Made by a program: the position numbers and the translations under genes. Shown piece after piece: positions 46,458-58,559 of a DNA stretch of 64,000 nucleotides (positions within the stretch are counted from its first letter, which is position 1; every line of letters starts with the position of its first letter). Source of the stretch: Gnetum montanum (lineage: Eukaryota; Streptophyta; Gnetopsida; Gnetales; Gnetaceae); assembly GCA_015680685.1 (NCBI GenBank), contig MNCI01030540.1, positions 197,203 to 261,202 of the forward strand, read 5' to 3'. The notes below the pieces were generated by a model that worked only from the letters and a program-made list of their open reading frames with translations, did no database searches and was not told where the DNA came from.

Positions 46458-48180
46458 ATGTCTTCTTCTCACAAGGTTGATTCTCTACCATTTTTCGAGC
46501 ACACTTCCAATCAAAGGTGTAATGGGTTAAAGCAGTTAGTGCCCCAGCAATGCAAAGTGGTCTATACTCATCAAAATTAGTATGTGCCAAATTTCACCTT
46601 CATCCTACATCAAGATGAACAAATGTAGTGGAGGAACATGAAGGGCAACATTGTGTTGTTGCTTGATCAATCAGTTCTTGTGATGTTACTCCAAACTCTC
46701 ATGAGGTTGGGCATATACAGGCTTCATACTGAATACATTGTGTAGGACCACAACTCTTGGGATTATCATTCAACTAAGACACAATGTAAAAAAGATCAAC
46801 AATAAGAGGCTCGTTATGAAGCTTTGAAGGGGAAATAGTTCACTAACCCCTTGATCCTACTATGTTAAAAAGGTAGAGAGGTTTCCTTCTCTGGGGATTC
46901 TTAATTCGCTAACTCTCCTCCCCTTGGTTTCGATGAAGGGAGCCCAAACTAAAACTTGTAGTCCACTATTAACAATCCTAGTTCGAGTGAAAATGGATGC
47001 CATGATCATGGGGGATTCAAGGATGGGAGTCAATGTAGGAACCAAGATAGGCATCGTGATGATGATAAATATGATGATCATGGTTGTGATCAAAGAAGAG
47101 GAGGTGGCGGGAACCATGGAGGTGTTAGTCCTCCTTCCTCTTCTCCTTCGTCATCATCTTCTTCCTCCTATAGCTCTAACTAAATCTGCAAGGAATGTGA
47201 TTGATATGGAGGTGACCAGTGGGATAGAGATGATCATGGAGCCCATCAAACTAGTAGAGACCAGGGGCATGGGCAATTAAGAAAGGCCCACCATCATGAA
47301 AGAAAGAGAAGTAGAGGATAACATGGGCATCATGGCCATTATAGGATCTATAACCATAATGAGCATTTTCTTGCAACAAGGAACATGTTGAACATTGCAG
47401 AGGCAATGAGAATTCCAAAAAGGCATGTGAAAGATAGCAAAATCAAATGGTTGAATATGAACAATATCCCCAACTTTGAAGGGGAATACAACTTAGATCC
47501 ATAGAACTATCTTCAAGCCTTTCATGATGCATGTGCCTTGCAGAACATTGAAATGAATGGCAAAATTTAAAGCTATTTGCAAGGATACTAATCAAGGAAG
47601 TTAAAAGTTGGTATTAGAGTTTAGAGCCAGAATCAATTTTTCGATGGAGTACAATGCTTGAGCTCTTCAATGAAAAGTATCAAATGTACTTTTGAGTGTC
47701 CAATTTGAGAAAGTAAATCCAAGATTGGAAACAAGAAGCACATGAACCCTTGGACACAACCATGGATAGGTGTTATGCTCTTTTGAACTAATGTCTTAGC
47801 CATGGTTATTCTTAGAGGGAATAGCTTTGCCATATCATAGATGGGCTCTGCATAGAAACGAGGAGACCTCTTGGGATCTATGCCCAAGGGAGACTTTTAG
47901 AATTAAGGGTTCATTAGATTCCAAGGCTGATAGAGTAGGTTACCAAAGAGGAAGGAGAGTTGAGAAAAAAGGAAAGTATGAAGTATAATCAGGATCCTTC
48001 CATCAGAAAAAGGGAGGTTTGATTTTGTGATAATAAGGAGGAAGAACCACTTGATGAGGTGATGCAATGAGCGACCTTGTCAATTCATAAGTCTATTTCT
48101 AAAATTTTGACCAAGCTAGACAAAATGTGGGACTCTTTGTGGATGAAAAGTTTCAAATTACTTTGAAAATAGTAGAGCAA
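46458..48180 (+). pseudogene. Element B gag
   Basis: It starts at ATG 46458 (MSSSHKVDSLPFFEHTSNQR). The gag domain is recognisable at about 47480-47950 with FEGEYNLDP, YLQAFHDAC, IQDWKQEAHEPLD, IDGLCIETRR and IYAQGRLLELR, matching element A's gag. A zinc knuckle relic CDIYQYEHLKRCCP lies just beyond, at about 48312-48350, where the second Cys has become Tyr. Many stops and shifts are present. The protease that should follow was not recognised in 48180-48780. Confidence 0.7.
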
Positions 48181-48779
48181 TCCAAAGAGCAAAGTAGTAA
48201 TCATGATCATAGGAGAAGGAAGGAAGCTATATGTGCCCACTAGAGGGGTAAGGATAAGGCTATTGTGGTAGAGGAGGTTGTGGATTCTGAATCAAATGAT
48301 GATGATGGATGTGACATCTACCAATACGAACATTTGAAGAGATGTTGTCCAATCATGTCACACTTGCAATAATCTAGGGTGTATGCTCTCAATCTTAGAT
48401 TGGTAATAAGGCAAGCACCCAGACTGATAGCTTGATGAGTGGCTACATCGAAGGCATGAACGAGATGGGTTAGATCCATCGTCAACTCTTTGATGAACCT
48501 AATGAAACTTATTGGGGAGAGTTGGAAATCCATGAAAGTTTTAACTAGAAGCCCCTACAGTTGAAAAATCTACCTACTAGCATGGAATATGCTTTTATGA
48601 ACAATGGAAATCTGATGATAATTAGTGCCAATTTTTTTCTTGAACACAAAGAGAAGCTATTGAAAGTGGTAAATAGATGGCCAACAATCTTTTCCTGGCT
48701 ATATCATGAATTACTTGGAATTAATCCATGGATATACTAGCACTGCATCTATATGGATGCCTCTATAAAGCCAAAAAGG

Positions 48780-49500
48780 TAGCCACAAAGGTGGTTGAAC
48801 TCCAAACTCAAGCAAATTGTGAAGGAGGAGATTGAACAACTCCTCAAGACAAGGTTTATCTATCACATTGCGGTTAGTAAGTGGGTTAGCCCACTTATGA
48901 TAGTGCTTAAGAAAGATGACAAGTGGAGGGTTTTTGTTGACTTCAGGCTATTGAATATGGCCACCTACAAAGATCATTTTTCATTATTTTTTGTGGACCA
49001 AGTGTTGGGCACCATCTCTAGGCATTACTACTATAGCTTTCTGGATGGTTATAGTGGCTATAACCAACTCTAGATTGCACTTGAGGATCCAGACAAAGTT
49101 GCATTCACAAGTCCTTGGGGAACTTTTGCATACAGAAAGATGCCCTTTACCCTGTGTAATTCCCCTACAACATTCCAATGCCTTGTCTTGAGCATCTCTC
49201 AATAGCAAATTGATAGTAGGGTGAAAGTCTTTATGAATGACTTCTTCACTTATGGGACTACATTTGAACAAGCCCTGGACCACCTTGAGTAAGTACTAAA
49301 AAGGTGTGTGGAGATCAACCTTTGGCTCAATTGCAAAAAGAGCCATTTGATCATCCAAGAGGGCATTGTTTTGGGGTACAAAATATCATACGCAAAGATT
49401 GAGGTGGATCTTGGGAAGATTAGGATCATTCAAGGAATTACCCACCAACTAGAAATTGTCAAAGATGTCAAGTCATTCCTTGGTCACACTAGCTACTACT
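48780..49500 (+). pseudogene. Element B pol: reverse transcriptase
   Basis: The longest open part is 48795-49073. Recognised motifs: LLKTRFIYHIAVSKWVSPL, KDDKWRVFVDFRLLN, YYSFLDGYSGYNQL (first catalytic Asp), GTFAYRKMPFTLCNSPTTF and FMNDFFTYG at the catalytic box, where Athila-type elements read FMDDFSVFG. The second catalytic Asp is thus Asn. Reverse transcriptase copies the element RNA into cDNA; this copy is dead through stops and the lost Asp. Confidence 0.85.
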
Positions 49501-50130
49501 AGCACTTCATAGAGAATCTCTCTAAGATCGCAAAACCATTGGTGGAGCTTACAAAGAAGGATGTATCATTTGTCTAAACTGAGGAATGTGAGAGTGCATT
49601 TTAGCAACTAAAGCAAAAGCTCATAGAAACTCTAATCCTACAAGCATCTGACAAGTCTAGAATATTTCATATAATGACAGATGCATCAAATTATGCCTTG
49701 GAAGCTATGCTCACATAGTTGGATGATTAGAGACATCCATACTACATTCACTATCTGAGTTGAAGCATTATGAGTGCATAGCTGAGTTACACCACAAAAA
49801 AGAAAGAATTGGTGATGGTGGTGTATGCCTTGGAAAAATTCAAGCACTATGTGCTTGGGTACAAGGTGTTCATGCACACAAACCACTGTCCAATTTGGTT
49901 TCTAATGAACAAACAAATGGTAAGTCCNTGTCCAATTTGGTTTCTAATGAACAAACAAATGGTAAGTCCCTATGTCATACGATGGTTGGTGATCTTGTAG
50001 GAATTCAATCTCATGATGGTAGATTAAAAGGGAACTGAGAACATGGTTGGTGACCACTTGTCTCAGTTGAGATGGGACAACAAAGAGGACAAGAGCCCAC
50101 CTTCTGATCAATTTTCTAATGAAATCCTCT
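49501..50130 (+). pseudogene. Element B pol: RNase H
   Basis: FIENLSKIAKPLVELTKKDV opens the region. ILQASDKSRIFHIMTDASNYALEA carries the first RNase H Asp, and KKKELVMVVYALEKFKHYVL the catalytic Glu region. HTNHCPIWFLMNK corresponds to the usual TDHSALKYL, the Asp here being Asn. Stops are frequent. The N at 49928 lies inside. Confidence 0.75.
49887..49969. repeat. Exact 41 bp duplication around a single N (assembly join)
   Basis: Bases 49887-49927 and 49929-49969 are identical on either side of N 49928. As at 11981, this looks like two overlapping contigs joined without merging. Confidence 0.85.
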
Positions 50131-50204
50131 TTGCTGGTGCTATAAATGAATAAGTGCCCAATGAACTTAACTAGAATGATGGCATCCTTACCTACCTTCT
50201 TACA

Positions 50205-51520
50205 TAGGAGATGCCACAAGATGTGGACAACAAGAAGAAACATCAATTTCTCCATCAGGCCAAATGCTTCATGAAGATCAATGGGCATCTTTACAAAGTG
50301 TGTACTGATGGCCTGGTCCATTGGTATGTTCTTGATGTTGACCAATTACGCATCCTTCAGGATGCTCATGAGGGTCCTTGTGGGGGCCACTATGTTGGGA
50401 GATGCATAACCATTAAGATCCTAATGTTAGGGAATTATTGGCCAATATTTTTTAGGGATAATCGCCATTTCGTCTGCTCTTGTGAACACTACCAACCTGA
50501 TGGTGTGATGACCACTCATATAGACAGACCTTAGCAGTGAATCCAACCACTGGAACCCTTCGACATCTAGAGCATAGACTTCATGGATCCCATCACACCC
50601 ATGTTAAATGGAAAGGCATACATTTTAGTCACTATTGACTATTATACAAAATGGGTAGAAGTAGCAGCTGTCATTGACTATACATCCTCTACAGCTACTT
50701 GGTTTGTACAACGAAATGTTGTAAACAAGTTTTGGATGCCACATGCACTAATTTTTGATAATGGTACTCATTTTATAGGCATCACCTTTTGAAAACTCAT
50801 GTAATGCTTAAGGGTAGCACATAAATTAATAATACCTTACCTCCTCCATGCCAATAGTCAAGTTGAGGTTACAAATAGGGATATCACTAAAATATGAATA
50901 AGAACAATTAGCAAATATAGGAGAGACTGTAACACTAAACTTAATGATGCACTATGAACCTACCACTTAACATGGAAACACCCTATAGGCTATTCTTCCT
51001 ATGAGCTAGTGTATGGAAAAATACCAACTCTTCCTATTCAGTTCAAGCTTTGTACGCTTTTAATAACCTATGACCTTGACCTTGACCTGAGTCTAGCATA
51101 GAAAGAGAGACTGATCAACCTTAATGTGCTAGATGAGAATCAATTGATGTTCCTATCCTTGAATGAAGTGCATAAATCATTCAACAAGCAACACCATGAC
51201 CTCAAAATAAGAAAGGTAAAATTTCAACCAAGAGACAAGGTCCTTTATTAGAATCCCACACATGTGCTAGAACAAACTAAGTTCCAGATGTTGTGGAAAG
51301 GGGCTTACATCATTTATGAAACCTTTTCTTTTGGGTCCATGTTGATCTACAAACTTCAAAGCTTAATTAAGAAACCATCCATTAACATGTAACAAGTCAA
51401 ATCTTTCCATGAGCCCATGAGAGCTAGTGTTAGCAATATGTCCTCAAATGGACATCTACACTCAATATTTTGGATCTTTTTGTTTCAACTTAGTGATGGG
51501 GAAGATGGCCATCTATGCTA
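50205..51520 (+). pseudogene. Element B pol: integrase
   Basis: The zinc-binding region is AHEGPCGGHYVGR, then CSCEHYQ (50211-50534; last Cys changed). The catalytic core is at 50583-50900 with TIDYYTKWVE (first Asp), IFDNGTHF (second Asp) and SQVEVTNRDI (Glu). GYSSYELVYGKIPTLPIQF and a C-terminal part with KVKFQPRDKVLY follow. All three catalytic acids can be seen, but stops and shifts between them prevent expression. Confidence 0.8.
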
Positions 51521-53378
51521 AATCAATCAAAGTGGCTCCTTAGTTTTTGCACTTTTTTGTTTTACACATTTTTATTTTTACACTTTTTGTTTTACAACAT
51601 CATTAGTACTTTTTTATCTTTCTTACTTATTTTATAATTTTTTCTATATCTTACTTTATTTGGTTTGAATTTTTCTTATGTTTTTTTAATGTTTGCTATC
51701 TTTTTCTTTATTCTTTATAGGACAAAGTGATGTTGTAGTTGTTTGCTAATGGTGGTTTGTACTTAATATTATTTGGTTGCTAATGTCTAGATTATATCTT
51801 TAAATTTTTGTATTAATAACTAAGACATGGTTTTCTTTTTCATGGAATGAGTTGTGAGTTCATGTCATCCACCCATCCACTAAATTCTATGGTGTTCCTT
51901 GTTTTGGAAATATGAGGTTCCTTCCTTAATAAGAACTTTAATTGGTATTTCCAAACTTGGGAAGGATTAAATGGATTGAAAAGAGTGTGACTTCAAGGGG
52001 ATTTGATGCTCTCTGCACTTGCCTACCCTCTTGAGTGCATGAGTGTTTTCATGGATTTCTTAACATCCTGTTGTTGACCAATAACAAGAAGTTAAAGTAT
52101 TTTCATGGTGTGGTTCCCATCCAAAAATCCAAGAAAAAAAATGATGTGAATTCAAAGCACACCCCTTAGACTCAATAATGGGCTACAAGCAATTGTTATG
52201 GAACTAGAAAGACATGTCACCCATACCTAAAGGTCCCCTCTAACTAAGGCCCTTTCTCACTTCTTGCTTCTCTTTTAGAAATGGTGATTGATTTGTGGAA
52301 GCATTCTTATGTCTTAAGGGGATGGACTAGTCTTAAACTATCGATGCAAAGTCCCTGAAAGTGGTTGGTTTTGATCTAAACAAAGGATGATCATTATCAA
52401 GTCACTTTAACTACAAAATCCGTAAGCGACTTCATGTGACTAGGATTTAAAACTCCATCCCTCTCTCTCTCTCATCCACCAATGCTTCCCATACTTTCAT
52501 CTCACTATCAATTTTCCATGTCTTGTTTAGTGTCTTGGTTTGATGTGTCAAAATTCTTAGGTCAATTCTTTTGGGATTAGATCCTTAACTTTCCATAACC
52601 ATTAATCAACTGTAGGGTCCATGGACTCCTTGGTTTGAGGTTATGTAAGGGCAAAAAGGGCATGAGCCTACTTTGGGGAGAGCCCACTTATATTTATCTT
52701 AATTAGACTAGTTAAGTTCTTTATCCTTAGCCATTTTTGTGATCAAATCCTTTTTGCGCCCCATCAATTACATCTAACTATGCACTGGTTAATGACATTC
52801 CTCCAAAAAAAATTTATTCTCCAACCCAAAACTCCATTTTTATGAATAATCAATCCCTCTTCCATTGTTTCATTATATTCATAGCTTTTTTTGGCTCTCT
52901 AAGGATCCCAATCTCATGCTTAAACTTTTCATTTTATTGATATTTTTAAAGTAAAAAAATTTCTCTATAGGCTCCATTGATGGAACCATATCTATGAAGC
53001 TGATTGCATAGATGAGACCTTGTCAAATTTCATCTTACCATTAGAAATTGTAGGACTAAAGAACAAGGTTAATCAAACAAATGGTTTGGAAGTTATGGCA
53101 CTTGGAAGGTTCTAGGCTCTAAAAAATTCAAAAACTCAAATTTTTGAATTTTTCTAACTCCCACAAAGGTTTAACTAATAAACTAACATTAAAAACATCA
53201 ATTTATGAAATTAAACCATTCTAACAAACTCTAGTGACATTCTAAACCAAATAATATTAAAATAATCAATTTACCAAGGTCATAACTTAGCCAAAGTGTA
53301 ACCACCTAATGAGATAAGGTACCTAAATATTATAAGTTACACATCACACGTTAATCCTTGGTTTTATTGTGACCACAG
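51521..53378 (+). other. Element B: non-coding region between pol and the post-integrase ORF
   Basis: T-rich at first (51540-51720), then about 840 bp (51850-52690) parallel to elements A and C. It contains the hairpin listed separately. CCATTGATGG and ATAGATGAGACC words at 52974-53025 correspond to the U3-like module of element C, but I see no TATA-like site behind them here. Confidence 0.6.
52107..52163 (+). promoter_or_regulatory. Conserved post-pol hairpin, element B
   Basis: GGTGTG (52107-52112) faces CACACC (52158-52163). TTCCCATC (52114-52121) faces GATGTGAA (52143-52150) with one mismatch in eight pairs, followed by TTCAAAG. Confidence 0.55.
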
Positions 53379-56211
53379 ATGGCACCAAAAGAAAAGCACT
53401 CATAGGAGGGAGGACCATCCCAACCAAGGGACAAATGGCTAAGAACTAGAAGGGGCGAAGAATAGCCCTAGGAGTAGGTGGTAGAAACCCATGCAATGGG
53501 ACCTCTTCAAGAGGAGCCCAAAGTGGAATTTGTTAGATAGATTCGTCAAGCAGTTGAGATAGAATAATCACACTAAGATAAGGTAGACTGAACCTTGAGG
53601 TCACCCTGAAAAATGCCTACCTCAAGCAAATCACATCCAAGGAGGTTTAGAAATCTATGCTTCAAGAGCTAAACTTTGGACCCTTCTTGGAGTTTGCTCC
53701 TCTAGAAGTTAAGACTCAACTACAAAGCTCTCCCATGTGGTCCATCATTAGTTATGGCAAGAAGTGGTACATATGAGAGACATACCTTTTTTGGAACAAC
53801 AGGTAGACTGGCTCTATGATCAAAATCAAGGACATATTTGTGTCCTACTTGGTGAAAGCAATCTTTAAGGCCCTTAGGTTAGTTAAAACTGTGGCCACTC
53901 TTATAGAAATTTAGATGCAAGTAGATCCAGGTGTTAAGAAAGAATGGGCACGTCACTATTATGAAGTGGATCATAAGAAGTTTGGTGTGCTCACCATGGT
54001 GGAACATGCATACTTCAAAATTGTACCCTTTCACCTCAATCTAATGATGAGGCCTAACAAGATCACAACTTTCTTTGCCCATGTGTGCATCGCTCTAAGC
54101 AATAGATTCCTTGTCAACCTTTCACAACTAATTTATCTTGAGATAGAGAAGCACTTCAAGGGGAATGAAAGTGGAAGGAAGGCACTTCCATTTTCATGCC
54201 TCATCAAAAAACTATGCAAAAGGGAAGGCATATCCTGCTACACTAATGACACAATTCAATGTGCTCCAACCACTTCCCGGGCAAAGATGATGAAGGACAA
54301 AGTTTCTACGAAGGTAATCCAAGAAGAGGTGTAGTAACCATCTCTTCCACTCACTCATGAGACAATAATGGAGTCTCATGCTATCATTGAGTGCATGCAC
54401 AAACTCTAAGAGTAGCTCTTACAACAATAGTAGCAACAAGTAGGAACATGTGGTCATGACCCATGTATGTATAGATCAACCATGAACTACATAAATGAAG
54501 TAGCCCAAACCATAAGTCAGATGGATGGAGGGATATTAATTTTATTAGCCCAACACATGTAGGTGCCCACAAGGTGGAATCAAAGTGTCAGCAACAATTC
54601 CCAGACATCTTTGGAAATGCTACTACCTTTTTGGTGCATTTGGAGGAGGGTGAGAGGACAACTGTCCTAGTGAAGTAGCACCATGGGTAGGAGACAATAG
54701 TTGAAGTGGTTGCTAATTGAGTGGCTAAAGCACTCAACATGCTTGTTGCATCTATACTAAACATTTCTGCCTTAGACATGCATAGACATATGCAAGAACC
54801 ATCATCAGGATATTAAACGTAGTCCAACATGAGGAATTACTAGACTGAGTAGTGAGAACCAGGCAACCAATTCTAGATATCTTTGATCTTCTAGATACCA
54901 TCACTACTATTTAGTCAGTGCTACTTGAGGCAAGGGAAAAGGGGCAACTTGAAATAGGCAAAGCTGAGAACCACCGCTTGGCTATAGAAGTTGTTGAACT
55001 TAGAGCCTGCCTTGCTAATCCTACACTACTCAACTAAGCAATTACACAAGATGAAGCTTTTCAATAGCTTCAACCAAAACTAAAAGAGGTTGAGTATGCT
55101 AAGAAGTTGGTAGTCTTTGACTAGTCCTTGGCCAATGTTACAACACATAACATTTAGAAGAACTTGATCTAGACTCATTGGGAGAATGAGGCCCTGAACA
55201 TAGAAAATCATCATCTGTGAAATGTTGATGCATAGAAATAATAAATGTTCAAATTTATTCATCAATAGTAGAAGTAGGTTGCTAGGGTGAACATTGAACT
55301 GAGGAGGTTAGTAGTAGAGAATAGAAACCTCTTAATGGAGGAGGTCCCTACCTTATGCTAGAAATCTACAATCAAGATTACTGCTTGGAAAAATGAAGCA
55401 CTTAAGTTTGAAAGGGTGAAAAATAATTACAAGGAATAGGTGGGATTATAAAAAGAAATTAATAAAAAGCACATTCAATTGGTAAAGGAAAAGGTCAATG
55501 AGGCCCTCTAGTAACTCCAATAGGGAGGCCCTCTAGCAACCTATCTTTGATGGGCTAAACAAATACAATAATGTTGAAATTTACATGAAGGAGCTACAGA
55601 TTGAGGAAATGACTAAGTATATGGAGCTCACCAATCTCTGATATGAAAACTTAGCAATGTTGACTACTAGAAGGCTATGGTTAGAGCTGGAGAAGTATGT
55701 GGCCAGCTCATGCTTGTTGTATGAGGCAAAGTTTAAAAATTAGAAAGAGACCAAGTAGAAGCTTGAGGTTGTAAATGCTAAACTCAACATTCTCAGAGAG
55801 TGATTCATAAATCAAAGATCAATAGCTAAGAAATTTTCCAATATAATGAATGAGTACTAAGAGCTATAGAATGCACTTAAGGTTTTTAACATTGAACTTA
55901 AATAGGTCACTGGCTAGTTTGTTAACATGAAGGAGTTGTTCCCTACAATATCTTGTTTGTGGGATATTCCCATTCTAGCCCACATTGGTGTAGCAATGTG
56001 TACCATGAATAATTATTGGAGCAAGGAGGAGAAGATGAAGGCATTTTTGGATGCCTTTCATCTTCAACAAGTAGTTGCAGTTGTAGTAGACAACCATAAC
56101 AACATCCTTAACAACCACTTGCACTCGAAGAAGGAGAAGGTCCTTCAGAGCCTCAAGAGCCTCCATCACCTAGGATCATCTAATTTTCTTTATTTTCTTC
56201 CAACTATCTAA
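53379..56211 (+). pseudogene. Element B post-integrase ORF (position of Athila env-like ORF), decayed
   Basis: About 940 codons from ATG 53379 to the stop at 56209-56211, with many stops and shifts. The longest open part, 53915-54334, contains VKKEWARHYYEVDHKKFG, FLVNLSQLIYLEIEKHFKG and LPFSCLIKKLCKREGI, resembling the Transposase_32-like domain of plant elements. The remaining two thirds are charged and probably coiled coil. CLWDIPILAHIG near 55960 matches element C. No membrane segment is apparent, so an envelope role is unproven. Confidence 0.65.
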
Positions 56212-56432
56212 GGAGTTGTGATTGTCATTTTTGTTTTGGTATTTAATTTTTTATTTAAAACACCAATTTTTGTGATGATTATAAATCTGTACACTTTAGC
56301 ATTCAGTTTTTGTTGTGTTTGTTTTGTGTGTCTGTAGTTTGTCAATAATCCCATACCTTTCCAAAGTTTTGTGAAGAACTTGTTCCTCCTTTTGTTCACT
56401 CAAGGATGAGTTTTCATTCAATCATGGGGGTA

Positions 56433-57279
56433 TGATGAGTTGTGTTGTTGGATTGTGTCAATGAGATGTCGTTGATGTAACCCCATTGATGACATGGGGT
56501 TTGCCACATTTACATGTACCTATCGACATGGCTCCCTATTTTTACCTATAAATGTGGTTCTACCTACTGCATTTATGGTAAAATTTTCTTAGTTGTAGTG
56601 AAGCTCTTCTATTTTTTTCTTTAAAAGTTAGAATATTTTCTGAGTGTTTATAGTTGGAGTCAAAGAAGTGTACAAATATTTATTCAAGCATTGATGTACT
56701 TGAGCACCTTAGTGTGAACGACAATAAAGATGAGCTTTTATGATCAAACCTTGCAGTGCTTGGAATAGATTAATTATCTCCTTATGCATTTAATATTCAT
56801 GTAATTTAGTTTAATTTTTCTAAGTCATTAATTAATGTTGATTAAATAGCAAACATAAGTATGACCACTTTGAGCATAGGTTTAATGCATGATAATTCCA
56901 GTAGCACTTAACGCTTGGTAACCTAGTGGTGCTATAATGTGTTCAGGATGTGTACGGAAAGTGGGAATGAATGCTTCTGCTAGGATTAGTTAAATATTAG
57001 CTAGTACTAGACTAATTGAGCATTTAAATACTTTATTCTAGTTCTTAGGTTACCTAAATGATAAAAGATAAAATGATAAAAATCATATGTCTCAGTTACA
57101 TGTAACCATACACTTGTATTTCATAAGTGGAGCTGAGAAGACAATGATTGCAATGATTAGATTCACTTCCTAGAACCCATTGTACTTAGAAAGCTAAAAT
57201 TCTATGGAATTCAACCAGATTGCTTAGTAAACTCTAGTGATTAGTATGGTTTGGTGTAGGGTATACTCACTACTCATCA
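56433..57279 (+). repeat. Element B 3' LTR
   Basis: 847 bp. TATAAATG lies at 56547-56554 and AATAAA near 56724. The U3 words (GTCGTTGATG, CCCATTGATGACATGGGG) differ from those in the 5' LTR, so this part has diverged faster than the rest. Confidence 0.9.
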
Positions 57280-57284
57280 CTTTC

Positions 57285-58559
57285 AGACTTGGATTTTTTT
57301 AGCATTAGCATCAATCTCTAGAGTTAGAATTTTTTCTAGCTTTAGCATAAATCCTAGAACACTTAGCCAAAACAACATCATTTTGGCCCTAAATTGATTC
57401 TAAATAATTTCTACACTTTTTCCATTCATATATTCATCCTCCAAAGGTTTAATTTCATCCTCAAAACCCACATTTTTCTTATAAAGTGGGTTTTTACTAT
57501 TAGTTTTACTTGAATTGCGTTTCTCACCAACACTTGTAGTTTTGAACTTCCATAGGAGGCAAACATGATTCATTCATTAATTAAACTCTTTAATTATTCA
57601 AGAAGGAAACCAAAACCCTTTCCACCATATTGAGATCTTTATTCTTCAATATTTTATGCTCTTTTATTTACTTTCCATAGATTTTTTTCATTGTAGTGCC
57701 TTTTCATACTTAGTTTATTTTTTTAGAAATAATACTTAGTCAATTTTACTACTTAAACCTATTATTTTTATCATTTCCTTATTGTTTTTGGTTAGTGTGT
57801 GGTAGGCCAAGTTCATATTCGATTAAAGGTTTATGCCTCATCATATCATGATCATTGAACAAGTAAAGGTCATATGAAACCAAAAACCATATATGGCCTT
57901 GGATTAAATATTCTAACACTTAATTCATGGAGGTGCTCCTATAAGATTGGAGAAGAATAATTTTGTAGGAACAATTAAATTAAGAAAAATTATTAAACTA
58001 TGCCAAGTACTATAATTAAGGTAAATAGACCTTAATCTTATTGCCGTCATAAAAATATATTTAGGTACATAATTACTCAAATAAAGTTTGAATAATGCAC
58101 TTAGTTTATATTGTGGACACTCAATAACAAGTTCTAAATTTCATAAAAATAAACTACAAGAGCTTCGCTACATTATGACCTAACTAATGCGTTTAAAAAA
58201 ATAGGTGGTGGATATTTATAAACTTTATCACCTTTGAATATGCCATATATATGATGTCATACAAAGCCAACAATATCACAACTATGAAATCATAGCCATA
58301 ACCACATAGCATGTAGAAAATGCTTTATCCTATCACTACAATTAACTAAAAACTTGTTCTTAAGTTAAACATAATTAGGATAGAGTTTGTTACAAAACTA
58401 TAAAGGTGATTTGATTTACTAATTAACCAAATAATTAATTGCCTTAATTGTTGCATTATATTTGAGTTGTTTACAAAATGTCAAAAATACTAAACACATA
58501 TAAAAAAGACTATAAAATTTGAAGGTCTTCAAAACTTTAGAAAAACATTATTCATGTTA
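57285..58559. other. Flank of element B, AT-rich
   Basis: The first 80 bp resemble the 213 bp array left of element B. The rest is AT-rich without a recognised gene. It may include the decayed 3' end of the minus-strand element listed next, but I cannot see an LTR. Confidence 0.4.

Larger units (their letters stand above)
45480..57279 (+). mobile_element. Element B: full-length Athila-like Ty3/gypsy retrotransposon, decayed
   Basis: 11.8 kb with LTRs 45480-46309 and 56433-57279 (both TGATGAGTTGTGTTGTTGG to CTCATCA). The target duplication is CTTTT (45475-45479) and CTTTC (57280-57284), one mismatch. Order: LTR, tRNA-Asp type primer site, gag, reverse transcriptase, RNase H, integrase, about 1.9 kb non-coding, post-integrase ORF, polypurine tract (ATCATGGGGGTA), LTR. 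That order and length fit the Athila lineage. Many stops read TAG or TAA where C-to-T change of CAG/CAA is the simplest origin. The N at 49928 is an assembly join. Confidence 0.9.

Noticed and set aside
46924-47280. Open frame of 118 codons (plus strand)
   Set aside because: It overlaps the gag region of element B in another frame and is Met/Val-rich without a domain; the gag frame explains the stretch.
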